This document shows, piece after piece, positions 17,880-27,289 of a stretch of 64,000 bases of DNA (positions within the stretch are counted from its first letter, which is position 1; each line of letters starts with the position of its first letter). The notes beneath the pieces are model-generated. The model was not told where the DNA came from and did no database searches. It saw only the letters and a list, made by a program, of their open reading frames with translations. The position numbers and the translations under genes were made by a program. Source of the DNA: Clostridium aquiflavi. Its GTDB lineage: Bacteria > Bacillota > Clostridia > Clostridiales > Clostridiaceae. The DNA is taken from the NCBI RefSeq assembly GCF_031344075.1, contig NZ_JAVJAN010000024.1, positions 1 through 64,000 of the forward strand, read 5' to 3'.

Positions 17880-18197
17880 ATTATTCCTCCTTTATTTTTG
17901 AACAATTTGACTTTTATGATTTTTTAGTTTTTCTCGATAACCATTTTCAACTTATCAACATACTTTTTTCTATAATGCTTTTATTAAATTCATCACTTAT
18001 TTTTTACTCAATAACTCATATTAATTACTAATATCTCATAACATTTTATACTAAAATATATTAAATATATATAAAAAGTAAAGTTATGTTATATGCGTAC
18101 GATAATAAGTAAGTAGAATTTGTTAAGCTATTATAAAAGGATCTCTTTATTTTTTATATAACTTAACAGATCATTTAATTACATAGGGGGATTAATA
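17880..18197. other. Intergenic region between divergent genes
   Basis: AT-rich region between the DUF488 gene (leftward) and the lipoprotein gene (rightward). It must hold both promoters. I see no open frame, no strong hairpin and no promoter I would defend. Confidence 0.4.
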
Positions 18198-18854
18198 ATG
18201 AAAAATTTTAAAAAACTTATTACAGTACTTTTATCTACTTTAATGTTAGTGACTATGATAGCAGGATGTGGTAAAAAGACTGAAACACCAGAAAAATTTG
18301 CTGAAGCATTTCACCACTTAACAATTTATGGAGATACAAGTGCTCTAACATCTCTAGGCCTTAATGATGAGGAAGCAAACACATTAAACACACAACTTGA
18401 ACAAACATTTAAGGATGCAATTAAAAATAATCTAAATTCTGCTGGCTTATCATTTACAGATGATAACATAAATAATATTTTTGAAGCTCAATTAAATGCT
18501 CAAAAAAGAACAACTTGTACTATAGAACCAGTATCAAGTGATGCTGAAACTGCAGTTGTAAAAATAAAAACAACTCATGTTGATATAGTAGGTCTTGATG
18601 AAAAAGCTGCTAATGATGCAATGACTGAAGTACAAAATATGAATATTACAGATAGAAAAACAGCATTAAATAAATTATCTGAACTTTATATTTCAAAGTT
18701 AATAGAAAACTGTACTGGTGCAGAACCATCATCAGACACTGTAGAAAATACATTTGCGTTTAAAAAAGTAACTGATGATAAAAATAGAAAAGTATGGGTT
18801 CCTGATAACCCTGTTACATTTGGAAATAAATTAGCAACTATGGTAACTCGATAA
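18198..18854 (+). CDS. Secreted lipoprotein, DUF5105-like
   Basis: A 218-aa protein with a type II signal peptide: basic N-terminus, hydrophobic core and the lipobox MIAGCGKK with cysteine near residue 24. The mature part starts TPEKFAEAFHHLTIYGD and is rich in acidic and Thr/Asn residues, resembling DUF5105-type clostridial lipoproteins. Function unknown. GGGGGA precedes the ATG. It converges with the beta-amylase gene, sharing a terminator. Confidence 0.8.
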   Translation: MKNFKKLITVLLSTLMLVTMIAGCGKKTETPEKFAEAFHHLTIYGDTSALTSLGLNDEEANTLNTQLEQTFKDAIKNNLNSAGLSFTDDNINNIFEAQLNAQKRTTCTIEPVSSDAETAVVKIKTTHVDIVGLDEKAANDAMTEVQNMNITDRKTALNKLSELYISKLIENCTGAEPSSDTVENTFAFKKVTDDKNRKVWVPDNPVTFGNKLATMVTR

Positions 18855-18882
18855 TATAAAAAAATATTTAAGTGGATGAATT

Positions 18883-18910
18883 GGGGCTGCTGCATTTTTG
18901 CAACAGCCCC
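18883..18910. terminator. Bidirectional terminator between the lipoprotein and beta-amylase genes
   Basis: GGGGCTG and CAGCCCC form the stem base, with TGCA/TGCA above it. T-rich sequence follows about 15 bases later in the plus direction, and A-rich sequence at 18857-18870 serves the minus direction. Confidence 0.7.
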
Positions 18911-18935
18911 TTAACATTAAATAATTATTATTTTT

Positions 18936-20582
18936 TTAATTATTCCAACTAAAATTATATGATCCTCCACCTATTGGAACAGTATAAGAATGATTACTTC
19001 CATTTTCCCAAATTACTTTTCCATTGCTATCCTTCTTTATAGCTTTAAATTCATAATTATTACCTTCAGCAAGATTTACAGTTACTACTGCTTTTCCATC
19101 TTTATAATCAAATTGTGATGGATATAATCCAGTAGTCCAATCAGCCATTTCCCATCCATCTCCTGTTAAATATAAACTTTCTCCATTTCTTAAGTTAACA
19201 TTATCTACTGTAAATGTTACAGGAACAGGTTTTTTTACAACAATATTTGCAAAAGAATCAAGTTCAGCTTTTACTGTACCATCATTATTAAAAAGATTTC
19301 CAAATCTTAAAAGAGTAAATCCTGAAAAATTATAATTATATAACATTTCAGCGCAATTTTCATATGATTGATTATTATCTTTAATATCTAATGCATTTTC
19401 TCCAAAGATTTTCATACCTTTTTCTTTAGCTAAATTTGCAACATTTATAATCAGGCTTTTTGGTTCTGAATAAAATGGATCTTTATATGCATCTGAATCA
19501 TTCATCTCAAGGCATGTAAAAGTTAAATCAAGATTTGATTCTTTAAATTCATCGAGCAAAGAGCTATAATTATAATAACCTGCACAATACTCTGTAGAAC
19601 GTGGCATGCTTGGACTATTAATAAGCCAATGTACACCAGATACTTTTGCTCCTATTCTAACATTAAAAATTGGGTCAAAGTTTTCATGTGCAATTGAAGC
19701 TATTTTATCCAAATGTTTTTCAAGAACTCCTTGATACCATTTTAAAAAGTCTTTTCCGTAAGTTGTCTTATAACCATTCTCAAAAAAGTTATCTCCATCA
19801 GTAGGAGGAGTTATTTCTTCAAAACTTGTTAAATTTGTATTCCAAGCATCATTAACAGAAGAAATAGTTGTATACTTATTTTTTATTGAATTTTGAAAAT
19901 CTGATACAGCTGCATCACTATAGCATTGCAAATATCCACGTTCTGGATACTTCCAGTTTAATGCTATATTATAAGATGGAAATCTTAATTCACCTGAAGG
20001 ACCACCAGAAAGGTAAACTTTAGTTATAATATCTTTATAGTCACTAAAGTTTGATGCAAATGAAGCATAAAGTTCATCATATTGCTTTTCAATTCCAGAC
20101 CACCAAGGACTAAGAGATTCTTTATCCCAACGTCCTATTTCATCTTTAAATTGCATATTATCAACTGTATCTTGTGTCCATAACCATGAAGGTAGCGGTC
20201 TATATGCTGAATCATTTACATTGCTACCACATTCATGCGTAGATATAATAGGAACCCATTTTAATCCTGATTCACGAACAACATTTGCATATGTTTTATA
20301 ATAATTCCAGTCAAATTGATTATCACCTTGACATTCAACATCACCCCACCATACATCTGTGGTAAGAGCGTATATCCCCTTATTTTTAAGAGTTATTAGT
20401 TGTTCTTTAAACTTGTCCCAATCATTTATCTTATCTAATGGAGCCATTACATAAGCTTTGTAATTTGTGTTAATAGATGATGCATAAATACAAGTATTAG
20501 AAGATAAATTTAACGTAACCGTTATCATTAAAACTAATACAAATCCTAAAATTTTTTTTAATTTTTTATTCATAAATTTCAT
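18936..20582 (-). CDS. Secreted beta-amylase (GH14) with C-terminal starch-binding domain
   Basis: A 548-aa exoenzyme releasing maltose from starch non-reducing ends. Residues 1-35 are a signal peptide. The GH14 barrel spans about 40-450: WWGDVECQGDNQFDWNYY, PIISTHECGSNVND, the catalytic-acid motif GGPSGELRFPSY (Glu) and the TFTCLEMNDSD region before the catalytic base. The last 100 residues, from VPVTFTVDNVNLRNGESLYL, look like a CBM20 starch-binding domain (NGSNHSYTVP near the end). AAAGGGGG precedes the ATG at 20582. A LacI/CcpA-type operator lies about 270 bases upstream. Confidence 0.94.
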   Translation of the reverse strand: MKFMNKKLKKILGFVLVLMITVTLNLSSNTCIYASSINTNYKAYVMAPLDKINDWDKFKEQLITLKNKGIYALTTDVWWGDVECQGDNQFDWNYYKTYANVVRESGLKWVPIISTHECGSNVNDSAYRPLPSWLWTQDTVDNMQFKDEIGRWDKESLSPWWSGIEKQYDELYASFASNFSDYKDIITKVYLSGGPSGELRFPSYNIALNWKYPERGYLQCYSDAAVSDFQNSIKNKYTTISSVNDAWNTNLTSFEEITPPTDGDNFFENGYKTTYGKDFLKWYQGVLEKHLDKIASIAHENFDPIFNVRIGAKVSGVHWLINSPSMPRSTEYCAGYYNYSSLLDEFKESNLDLTFTCLEMNDSDAYKDPFYSEPKSLIINVANLAKEKGMKIFGENALDIKDNNQSYENCAEMLYNYNFSGFTLLRFGNLFNNDGTVKAELDSFANIVVKKPVPVTFTVDNVNLRNGESLYLTGDGWEMADWTTGLYPSQFDYKDGKAVVTVNLAEGNNYEFKAIKKDSNGKVIWENGSNHSYTVPIGGGSYNFSWNN

Positions 20583-20853
20583 TTTTTATTTCCCCCTTTA
20601 TTTTTATTTAACTCTTTAAAATCAGTATTTAAACTATTTATTATTTATACCCCCTTCCCTAGTTATCTATTGATACAAGCTATATTGAGTAAATTTTAAA
20701 AAATATACTGGTTTCATAATTAAAACAAGATCATTAGTATTTTCTTTATTTAAATGGTTATTTTATTAAAAGAATACGCTAATTAATATGTTATTTATTA
20801 TAAAATATTAACATTATTTTGCATTAATTAAGAATATTAAGTTTAAGCTTTAT

Positions 20854-20865
20854 GCAAACGTTTGC
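20854..20865. promoter_or_regulatory. LacI/CcpA-type operator upstream of beta-amylase
   Basis: Perfect palindrome GCAAACGTTTGC with a central CG, the hallmark of LacI-family sites. With flanking bases, TGCAAACGTTTGCT fits the cre consensus TGNAANCGNTNNCA except for the last base. It lies 272 bases before the beta-amylase ATG. It could serve CcpA or a maltose-type repressor. Confidence 0.6.
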
Positions 20866-21230
20866 TTTGATAATTAAAAAAATATACTATAATGATTATT
20901 TTAATTTTAAGACATTATAATATGTAAAGATAAATTAATTACAAATATAATTAATACCTATTATGGTAATTTATTGAATAATATAATGATACCTAAAAAT
21001 GTAATAAAATTCAAGAGATAATTATATTTAATGTTCATTTTATAGATTAATACCTTATTCTCTATCTTTAACAAGTTTTTCAAGCAAAAGTATCTAGTAG
21101 TTTCCCTCTCTTCATATAAAGTAACATTTTTGCTTATATTATATATCTAGGTACTAATAATATTATTTATAGATACTAAGACATTTATTATATAAATTCT
21201 AAATATGAAATTGTGATACCCGATAATATA

Positions 21231-21251
21231 GCGAACAAAAAAAGTGTTCGC
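21231..21251 (-). terminator. Hairpin after the FliB-like gene
   Basis: GCGAACA pairs with TGTTCGC around a 7-base loop right after the stop codon. The sequence that follows is AT-rich but has no clean T-run. Confidence 0.55.
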
Positions 21252-21258
21252 CTTAATG

Positions 21259-22413
21259 CTAATTGATGTTTTTACCTTCTAGCAGTTCTTTAAAAACCAT
21301 GTTATGTTCTATATCTTTACTCAAAGCTTGAATAACTCTTATAATATCATTTTCTGTTATTTTATTATTAGAATTTATAGAAATTCCAATTATGTATGCT
21401 TTAATTATTCTATAACTATTTTTTAATATATTAATGCTTTGTAGTAAATTCTGTCCTTTATTAAAAGGTATTAGATCTTTGAAAATCTGGTTTACCATAT
21501 AATTTTCAAAAATATAACTATACTCTTTTATAAAATTAAAAATGTTATTGTGATCTTCTAAATATTCAGATACATCCTTCACTTTCAAAATACCATTTTT
21601 ATATTCATTTACACACTTTTTAAGTTTAAAACTTCTTATATTATTTATAAGTGTTTCATCCGCTAACATAGTAAAAAATATATTGTTTTCTCTCAGTTCT
21701 ACTCCATTTAAACAATAGTAATTCATTGATTCTTCATTAAACTCTTCTAAAAGTTCTTCCAAAGCATCATAATTATTAGAATTGTATAGTTTTTGTATTT
21801 TTTCATAAAACTCAGTAAGAATATTTAATCGTTCATTTATAGAAAAATCTCTTAATTGCATAATATTTATAGAAATTACTCTTATATCCCAAAAATATTG
21901 AAGAAGACTTTCTGTTCCATCGAATGATTCACTATCAATAATTCGTCTTATTTCTATGGTATCTTCATCAAGCTCCTCTTCTGATTCAATAAACTCCATT
22001 TTATCTTTATTTAAAAATGCTTTAAAACATATTTCTTCACATGAAGGTAATCCACTCTTTTCATATACACCATCTACAATATTAAACACTCTAGGATATC
22101 TTTTGCAAGTTATACAAAGATTCTCTTCTCCAATTTCTCCATGTATATCGCAAAGCATATTAGAATTTAAAAAAGGACATGTACTTTTATCTTTAAGTAT
22201 CATAAATCCATGATTAAAAGTATCATGTTCATTTTTATCTTTAATAAACTTTCCTTGTACTAAATCTTTAAGTTTCCCTTCACTGTTAATGTATTTATTA
22301 TATGTATCTAAATCTATATTTATATCCCATCCTGCACAACATGTATCTGTACACTTTGGACCTATACATTTAAAATCATATATATATTTAGGTATAAAAG
22401 TATTTACTTTCAT
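21259..22413 (-). CDS. fliB: FliB-like lysine-N-methylase family protein
   Basis: A 384-aa protein of the flagellin lysine-N-methylase family. The N-terminal cysteine cluster FKCIGPKCTDTCCAGW, followed by CPFLNSNMLCDIHGEIGEENLCITC and RYPRVF, is the family signature and probably binds metal or an Fe-S cluster. The rest is helical and poorly conserved. No flagellar genes are near, so the true substrate is uncertain. A TTG 4 codons upstream is possible, but the ATG at 22413 has GGAG at good spacing. Confidence 0.85.
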   Translation of the reverse strand: MKVNTFIPKYIYDFKCIGPKCTDTCCAGWDINIDLDTYNKYINSEGKLKDLVQGKFIKDKNEHDTFNHGFMILKDKSTCPFLNSNMLCDIHGEIGEENLCITCKRYPRVFNIVDGVYEKSGLPSCEEICFKAFLNKDKMEFIESEEELDEDTIEIRRIIDSESFDGTESLLQYFWDIRVISINIMQLRDFSINERLNILTEFYEKIQKLYNSNNYDALEELLEEFNEESMNYYCLNGVELRENNIFFTMLADETLINNIRSFKLKKCVNEYKNGILKVKDVSEYLEDHNNIFNFIKEYSYIFENYMVNQIFKDLIPFNKGQNLLQSINILKNSYRIIKAYIIGISINSNNKITENDIIRVIQALSKDIEHNMVFKELLEGKNIN

Positions 22414-22645
22414 AATTAACTCCAATCTTTTACGTGAAATTTTAAGCGATTTATATTATAGCATATATCAAATTCATATATGTTGTTTTACAAATAATTA
22501 TTTTATATTTTATTTAAGGTAATCTCAATACTTTCATTTAGGCAATTTAGCTTTTTTATTTGCTATAATTATAAATCTAATATCATTAAGCACTTATTAT
22601 TACAATATAATAATATAAATAATAATTCTTAGGAGTTAAATATGA

Positions 22646-24502
22646 ATGATAAATGATAAACGTCAATGTAATTTATACTTTGATCCAAATCCAGAAAACT
22701 ACTTAATCGAATATAGAGGCAATTTTAAAGAAAAAATAGATAAAATCTCATATGCCTGTGGAGATATAATTAATGAAACTCTTGGAGTTATAGCAGTAAA
22801 TTCTTCTGATTTACCTCGACTTTTAAAAGATGTATCTGAAATTATATTTGTAGATTTTAGAGCTATGTTTGTATTGCAAGATATTTCTCCAAATTCTGTT
22901 GATAATATAAATGTTATTAAAATTAATCCGTATTTAAATTTAACTGGAAAAAACGTATTAGTTGGAATAGTTGACACAGGTATAGATTATTTAAATGAAG
23001 AATTTATTAGAGAAGATGGTACTTCAAGAATTATTAATATTTGGGATCAAAGCATTAGAGAAAAGTCCAATATTGATAATTCTTTATATATTGGTGAAAG
23101 TTATTCAAATGAGCAAATAAATAATGCAATTAATGCTTATAAAAATAATGAAGATCCATATAAAATTGTTCCTTCAAAAGATGAAATTGGGCATGGAACA
23201 AAAGTTGCTGGAATTATTGGTGCTAAAGGATATAATTCTAAATTTAAAGGAATAGCTGAAAATAGTGACTTTGTTGTTGTAAAATTATTTGAATCAACAA
23301 ATTTTAAAAAAACATTAGTTGAAAATAGAATTAGTCCTATTCCCGTTTATAATGCATCAGAAGTTTTATATGCAATAGAATATCTAAAAAATTTTGCTCT
23401 ACGAGTAAAAAAGCCAATGGTAATATACTTAGGTGTTGGAAGTACTGAAGGTAGCCATGATGGTATGAATTTAATTTCTAGATATGTATCGTCTATTTCA
23501 AGTATAAGAGGTATAGTTATAGTGACTGGTGTAGGAAATGAAGGCGACTCTCAATGCCATACATCTGGTTATATTAAAAATGTAAATGATGTGAAAACAG
23601 TTGAATTAAAGATATCTAAAGAACTTAAATATTTTTCATTTAAAATATGGGTACAAAAACCTAATAGAGCTTCTTTAACTATAATTTCTCCAACTGGAGA
23701 ATCCTCTAAATTAATTAAATCAAAAATAGGTAAATCTCAAAAATTTAATTTTGTTTTTGTAAATACTACTGTAAATATTGACTACTATACTCCTGAATAT
23801 TATACAGGTCATGAGGTTATCGATATCAGTTTTAATGCTATAAAACCCGGAATATGGAAATTCGAATTATTAGGAGAGTATATTACTAATGGAAGATTTG
23901 ATATTTGGCTTCAACCTAAAATTACTTTGCCAGAAAATACAATATTTCTCGAACCAAATCCTCTTAATACATTAACAATACCAAGTACAGCTTTTAATAC
24001 TGTTACTACATCTTACTACGGCAATGATAATGCTTTAATTGCTGCTTCAGGAAAAGGATTTAATACAAATAATGCAATTAATCCTGATGTTGCTACTATA
24101 GGAATAAATATTTTAACAACTCAAGTTTCTGGTGGCACTTCCTTGCTATCTGGAAGTTCTGCAGCTACTGCAATAGTAGCTGGTGTTTGTGCACTTTTAT
24201 TAGAATGGGCAATTATAAATAAAAATGATCCAGCTATATATTCAAAAAAAGTTAGAAGTTATTTAATGCATGGAGCATATAGAAATAAGATATTTACATT
24301 TCCAAATGAAGAAACTGGTTATGGTGATTTAGATTTATTAGGAATTTTTAATTTTATTGGTGGATCATATAGAAACTCTATTAATACATTTGTTCGTAGA
24401 TCATATAGGGACTCTATTAATACATATGATGAATTCATCGAATATTATGTAGATGATTTGTTTATACGAATTCCAAAAGATATTATAGGAGGTAAACTAT
24501 GA
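22646..24502 (+). CDS. Csp-type subtilisin-like spore germination protease (first of two)
   Basis: A 618-aa S8A peptidase of the clostridial CspA/B/C type, which cleave the pro-cortex-lytic enzyme SleC during germination. Residues 1-95 look like the prodomain. The catalytic triad is complete: Asp in GIVDTGIDY, His in EIGHGTKVAG, Ser in SGSSAATAIVAG (GSS where GTS is usual). The jellyroll insert between His and Ser typical of Csp proteins is present, giving the large size. The C-terminus carries a short internal duplication. AGGAG at 22631 serves the ATG at 22646; an ATG at 22642 is out of frame and stops after four codons. The stop overlaps the next gene by four bases. sleC is not in the window. 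Confidence 0.88.
   Translation: MINDKRQCNLYFDPNPENYLIEYRGNFKEKIDKISYACGDIINETLGVIAVNSSDLPRLLKDVSEIIFVDFRAMFVLQDISPNSVDNINVIKINPYLNLTGKNVLVGIVDTGIDYLNEEFIREDGTSRIINIWDQSIREKSNIDNSLYIGESYSNEQINNAINAYKNNEDPYKIVPSKDEIGHGTKVAGIIGAKGYNSKFKGIAENSDFVVVKLFESTNFKKTLVENRISPIPVYNASEVLYAIEYLKNFALRVKKPMVIYLGVGSTEGSHDGMNLISRYVSSISSIRGIVIVTGVGNEGDSQCHTSGYIKNVNDVKTVELKISKELKYFSFKIWVQKPNRASLTIISPTGESSKLIKSKIGKSQKFNFVFVNTTVNIDYYTPEYYTGHEVIDISFNAIKPGIWKFELLGEYITNGRFDIWLQPKITLPENTIFLEPNPLNTLTIPSTAFNTVTTSYYGNDNALIAASGKGFNTNNAINPDVATIGINILTTQVSGGTSLLSGSSAATAIVAGVCALLLEWAIINKNDPAIYSKKVRSYLMHGAYRNKIFTFPNEETGYGDLDLLGIFNFIGGSYRNSINTFVRRSYRDSINTYDEFIEYYVDDLFIRIPKDIIGGKL
24363..24425 (+). repeat. Imperfect 27-base direct repeat inside the csp gene
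   Basis: Two copies (24363-24389 and 24399-24425, period 36) share GATCATATAG, ACTCTATTAATACAT with one or two differences. They encode a repeated SYRxSINT peptide near the C-terminus of the first Csp protease. Confidence 0.85.
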
Positions 24503-26211
24503 AAAGGCAATTTAATATTCCTAGAAATATTTTTAATGATACAAATAATGATAATTATATTATTCAATATCAAGGTGATATTATGGGCGAAATTTCTAAA
24601 GAACCTAATTATTATGTATTATTAATTAATGATAAATATGCAATAATATCTGTACCCAAAGACACAGAGCTAACTGATATACTGTCAAAATTTCCTTCCA
24701 TTGTATATGTAAAACCTGCTGAAATGTATACACTTCAATCTATTTCTCCACTTGAAGCCTCTCAAGCTAATTTTTTACAGATAGATTTACCTTTAAATTT
24801 AACAGGAAAAGGTGTTAATATCGGTATTATAGATACAGGAATTGATTATTTATGTGAAGAATTTATGGATTCAAATGGAAAAACAAGAATTGAGTGTATA
24901 TGGGATCAAACAATAAATAATGATACTGATAGTGACCGTATACCTTTTGGTAGCATTTATTTAAAAGATAAAATAGATGAAGCTATTAAAGCATCTATAA
25001 ATGGAAAATCACCATATGAAATAGTACCAACAAAAGATGATATAGGTCATGGTACAAATATGGCTGGACTAATTGGAGGAACTGGTAAAAATCCAAATCT
25101 AAAAGGTGTAGTACCATCGTCTGATTTTGTAGTGGTAAAATTAGTAGAGGATTATTCATTTAAAGAACAATTTAATGTAAATATACCTGTATTTAATATA
25201 ACTTCTATCTTTGCAGCCTTAGAATTTTTATATAAATATTCTTTACGTGTTTCTAAACCAATAGTTATATATCTTCCTCTTGGAAGTAACTTAGGAAGTC
25301 ATACTGGAAATGATATTTTAGAAAAATATTTAGAAACACTATCATCCAATAGTGGGATTGCAGTTGTTACGGGAACTGGAAACGAGAGAAACAAAAAAAA
25401 TCATACTAGTAATGTATTGTCTTATACTAACTATATAAAAGCAATTGAAATGGATGTATCCCCTGAAGAAAAAAATCTTTGGGTTGAGATTTGGACAGAG
25501 TCTCCAAATGTAGTTTCTTTAGATATAGTTTCCCCATCTGGAGAAAATACAGGTACAATGCCTCCTTTGATTAATTCTACTGAACTTTATACATTTATAT
25601 TTGAAAAAACGTCAATAAAAGTTAATTACTATTTGCCAGAAGAATTCACTGGTGATGAATTAATACGTATTAGATTTTATAACATACAACCAGGACTATG
25701 GAAACTTAGATTAATTGGAAACTATATTTTAGATGGAAAAGTTAATGCGTGGATGCCTCAAGAAGGTATTAAACATAAAGATACAGGATTTAGTTGGGCT
25801 GATCCTTATGGAACCATTACCAATCCAGGAACTTCTGAATATTTAATTACTGCTGCTGCTTACAATCAAAATAATAATAATATGGTAGATTATTCCGGTG
25901 TAGCATTTATGGAAAATTTTCAAAATAAAATAGATGTTGTTGCTGGTGGAGTAAATGCTTTAACTGTAGCACCAAATAATCAAACTGCAATTGTTAACGG
26001 GACAAGTGTATCAGCTGCTATATTAGCTGGAACTTGCGCTATGCTGTTTGAATGGGGAATTATTAATGGTAATTATCCTTATATGTATTCTCAAAGTATA
26101 AAAACTTTTCTTGCAAGAGGTACTACTAAAAGAATTGGTGATATTTATCCTAACCCTCAGTGGGGATATGGAATTTTAAACATAGTAACTATGTTTCAAA
26201 ATATGACATAA
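24499..26211 (+). CDS. Csp-type subtilisin-like spore germination protease (second of two)
   Basis: A 570-aa paralogue of the preceding protein with the same layout: prodomain to about residue 95, Asp in GIIDTGIDY, His in DIGHGTNMAG, large insert, Ser in NGTSVSAAILAG. The triad is intact, so it is predicted active, unlike the CspA and CspC pseudoproteases of C. difficile. GGAGG precedes the ATG, which overlaps the first gene's stop as ATGA, so the two are translationally coupled. By position it could match CspA or CspC of C. perfringens; the exact letter cannot be given from this window. Confidence 0.88.
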   Translation: MKRQFNIPRNIFNDTNNDNYIIQYQGDIMGEISKEPNYYVLLINDKYAIISVPKDTELTDILSKFPSIVYVKPAEMYTLQSISPLEASQANFLQIDLPLNLTGKGVNIGIIDTGIDYLCEEFMDSNGKTRIECIWDQTINNDTDSDRIPFGSIYLKDKIDEAIKASINGKSPYEIVPTKDDIGHGTNMAGLIGGTGKNPNLKGVVPSSDFVVVKLVEDYSFKEQFNVNIPVFNITSIFAALEFLYKYSLRVSKPIVIYLPLGSNLGSHTGNDILEKYLETLSSNSGIAVVTGTGNERNKKNHTSNVLSYTNYIKAIEMDVSPEEKNLWVEIWTESPNVVSLDIVSPSGENTGTMPPLINSTELYTFIFEKTSIKVNYYLPEEFTGDELIRIRFYNIQPGLWKLRLIGNYILDGKVNAWMPQEGIKHKDTGFSWADPYGTITNPGTSEYLITAAAYNQNNNNMVDYSGVAFMENFQNKIDVVAGGVNALTVAPNNQTAIVNGTSVSAAILAGTCAMLFEWGIINGNYPYMYSQSIKTFLARGTTKRIGDIYPNPQWGYGILNIVTMFQNMT

Positions 26212-26293
26212 TATATAACTTAAGATTGTGTAATTAACAATAAATGGTATTATTAATTAAGGTCTTTTAAATTATTAACTAATTCATAGTAAG

Positions 26294-26332
26294 AAGTACC
26301 TAGAAATAGATTTAAATTATTTCTAGGTACTT
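26294..26332 (+). terminator. Intrinsic terminator after the csp operon
   Basis: A perfect 15-base-pair stem (AAGTACCTAGAAATA with its complement) around a 9-base loop, 82 bases after the csp stop. The T-run is short (TTTCT). Confidence 0.75.
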
Positions 26333-26433
26333 TCTGCTACTATATCATTATACGTTTCTATAAAATCTTATTTATTTTATATTTTTTTTAATATAAGCTA
26401 GGAGTAATATAATATGATATTAATTTTATAGCG

Positions 26434-26823
26434 TTACTCAATTTTTCTTCCGCAATAAGGACAATATTTAAATTTTTTTTCTAAATATCCATTGCAATAC
26501 GGGCATTTCTCTGTTTCATAGTTGTTTTTAGTGCCTTGATTTCTACTCTTTTGCAAATCCCAATAAGTTATTGATATATCTTCATTTCTTTCAATAGCCT
26601 TACCTTTTTCTTTTGAAATATCATAAATAGTATTGCAATTATCGCATACTAAATAATAACTTTCATTCCATTTAAAAAGAGGAATAAAGAAAAAATGAAA
26701 AAATTCAAAGTTCTTAATTAATGTTGCAGTAACATTTTTGTTACACTTTTCACAACTTATATTTTCTAGTTTTTTTATTTCCTTATCTTTATTTTCTATA
26801 CCGAACACACCTATAAAAAACAT
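26434..26823 (-). CDS. Zinc-ribbon protein
   Basis: A 129-aa protein with two cysteine pairs near the N-terminus (ISCEKCNKN and LVCDNCNTI, split by a hydrophobic FFHFFFIPLF stretch) and a C-terminal zinc ribbon CPYCNGYLEKKFKYCPYCGRK. This fits the zinc-ribbon family of small Firmicutes proteins with unknown role. The hydrophobic N-terminus (MFFIGVFGI) is short. A start six codons upstream lacks a ribosome site; GAAGGGTG serves the ATG at 26823. Confidence 0.75.
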   Translation of the reverse strand: MFFIGVFGIENKDKEIKKLENISCEKCNKNVTATLIKNFEFFHFFFIPLFKWNESYYLVCDNCNTIYDISKEKGKAIERNEDISITYWDLQKSRNQGTKNNYETEKCPYCNGYLEKKFKYCPYCGRKIE

Positions 26824-26901
26824 GTTTTTCACACCCTTCATTTGAATGTATACTAGTTATTTCTTTAAAACTTATTTAACAAATTTATTATAATTTTTTA
26901 T

Positions 26902-27289
26902 CTATTTTGTATTATTAGGTGAATCAATTAACATTCCACTTTCATTTAAATAATATCAATCAATAGTAATATTTGAAGCCATTGTTCCGTCTTCATTTAG
27001 GTAATACCAATTAGCTTGATCTTTAACCCAGCCAGTTCTCATTTTCCCATCATCCCCCAAATAATACCATTCATCATTATATTCAAACCATCCTAGTATG
27101 TTTTGACCATTTTCATAATAATACATATAGCCACTTTTTTCTTTCCAACCATTAACAAAAATATTTTTTAAATTAAAGTTTTTAGAATTTACAAATTTAT
27201 ATTGTACTTTAAATAAAATCATAGCACCAAAAAATGATATACAAATAACTAATACCCCCACCTATAATAGATGGTTTATCAACTTTCAT
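26902..27289 (-). pseudogene. Broken cell-wall-binding-repeat membrane protein
   Basis: The start at 27289 has AGGAAGAG at good spacing and reads MKVDKPSIIGGG, but then runs out of frame at a G5 tract (27255-27259). Removing one G joins it to VLVICISFFGAMILFKVQYKF, a membrane anchor, and to choline-binding-type repeats (GYMYYYENGQNILGWF, EWYYLGDDGKMRTGWV, NWYYLNEDGTMASN). A second lesion, TGA at 26956, interrupts a further repeat unit in the same frame (YYLNESGMLID), which ends at TAG, 26902. Either two mutations inactivated the gene or a slippage tract switches it; a sequencing error could explain one lesion only. Confidence 0.8.

Larger units (their letters stand above)
20583..21258. other. 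Intergenic region upstream of beta-amylase
   Basis: About 680 bases, strongly AT-rich, between the fliB-like gene and the beta-amylase gene. Contents seen: the fliB-like terminator (21231-21251) and a palindromic operator (20854-20865). I see no gene and no clear -35/-10 pair. Confidence 0.5.
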
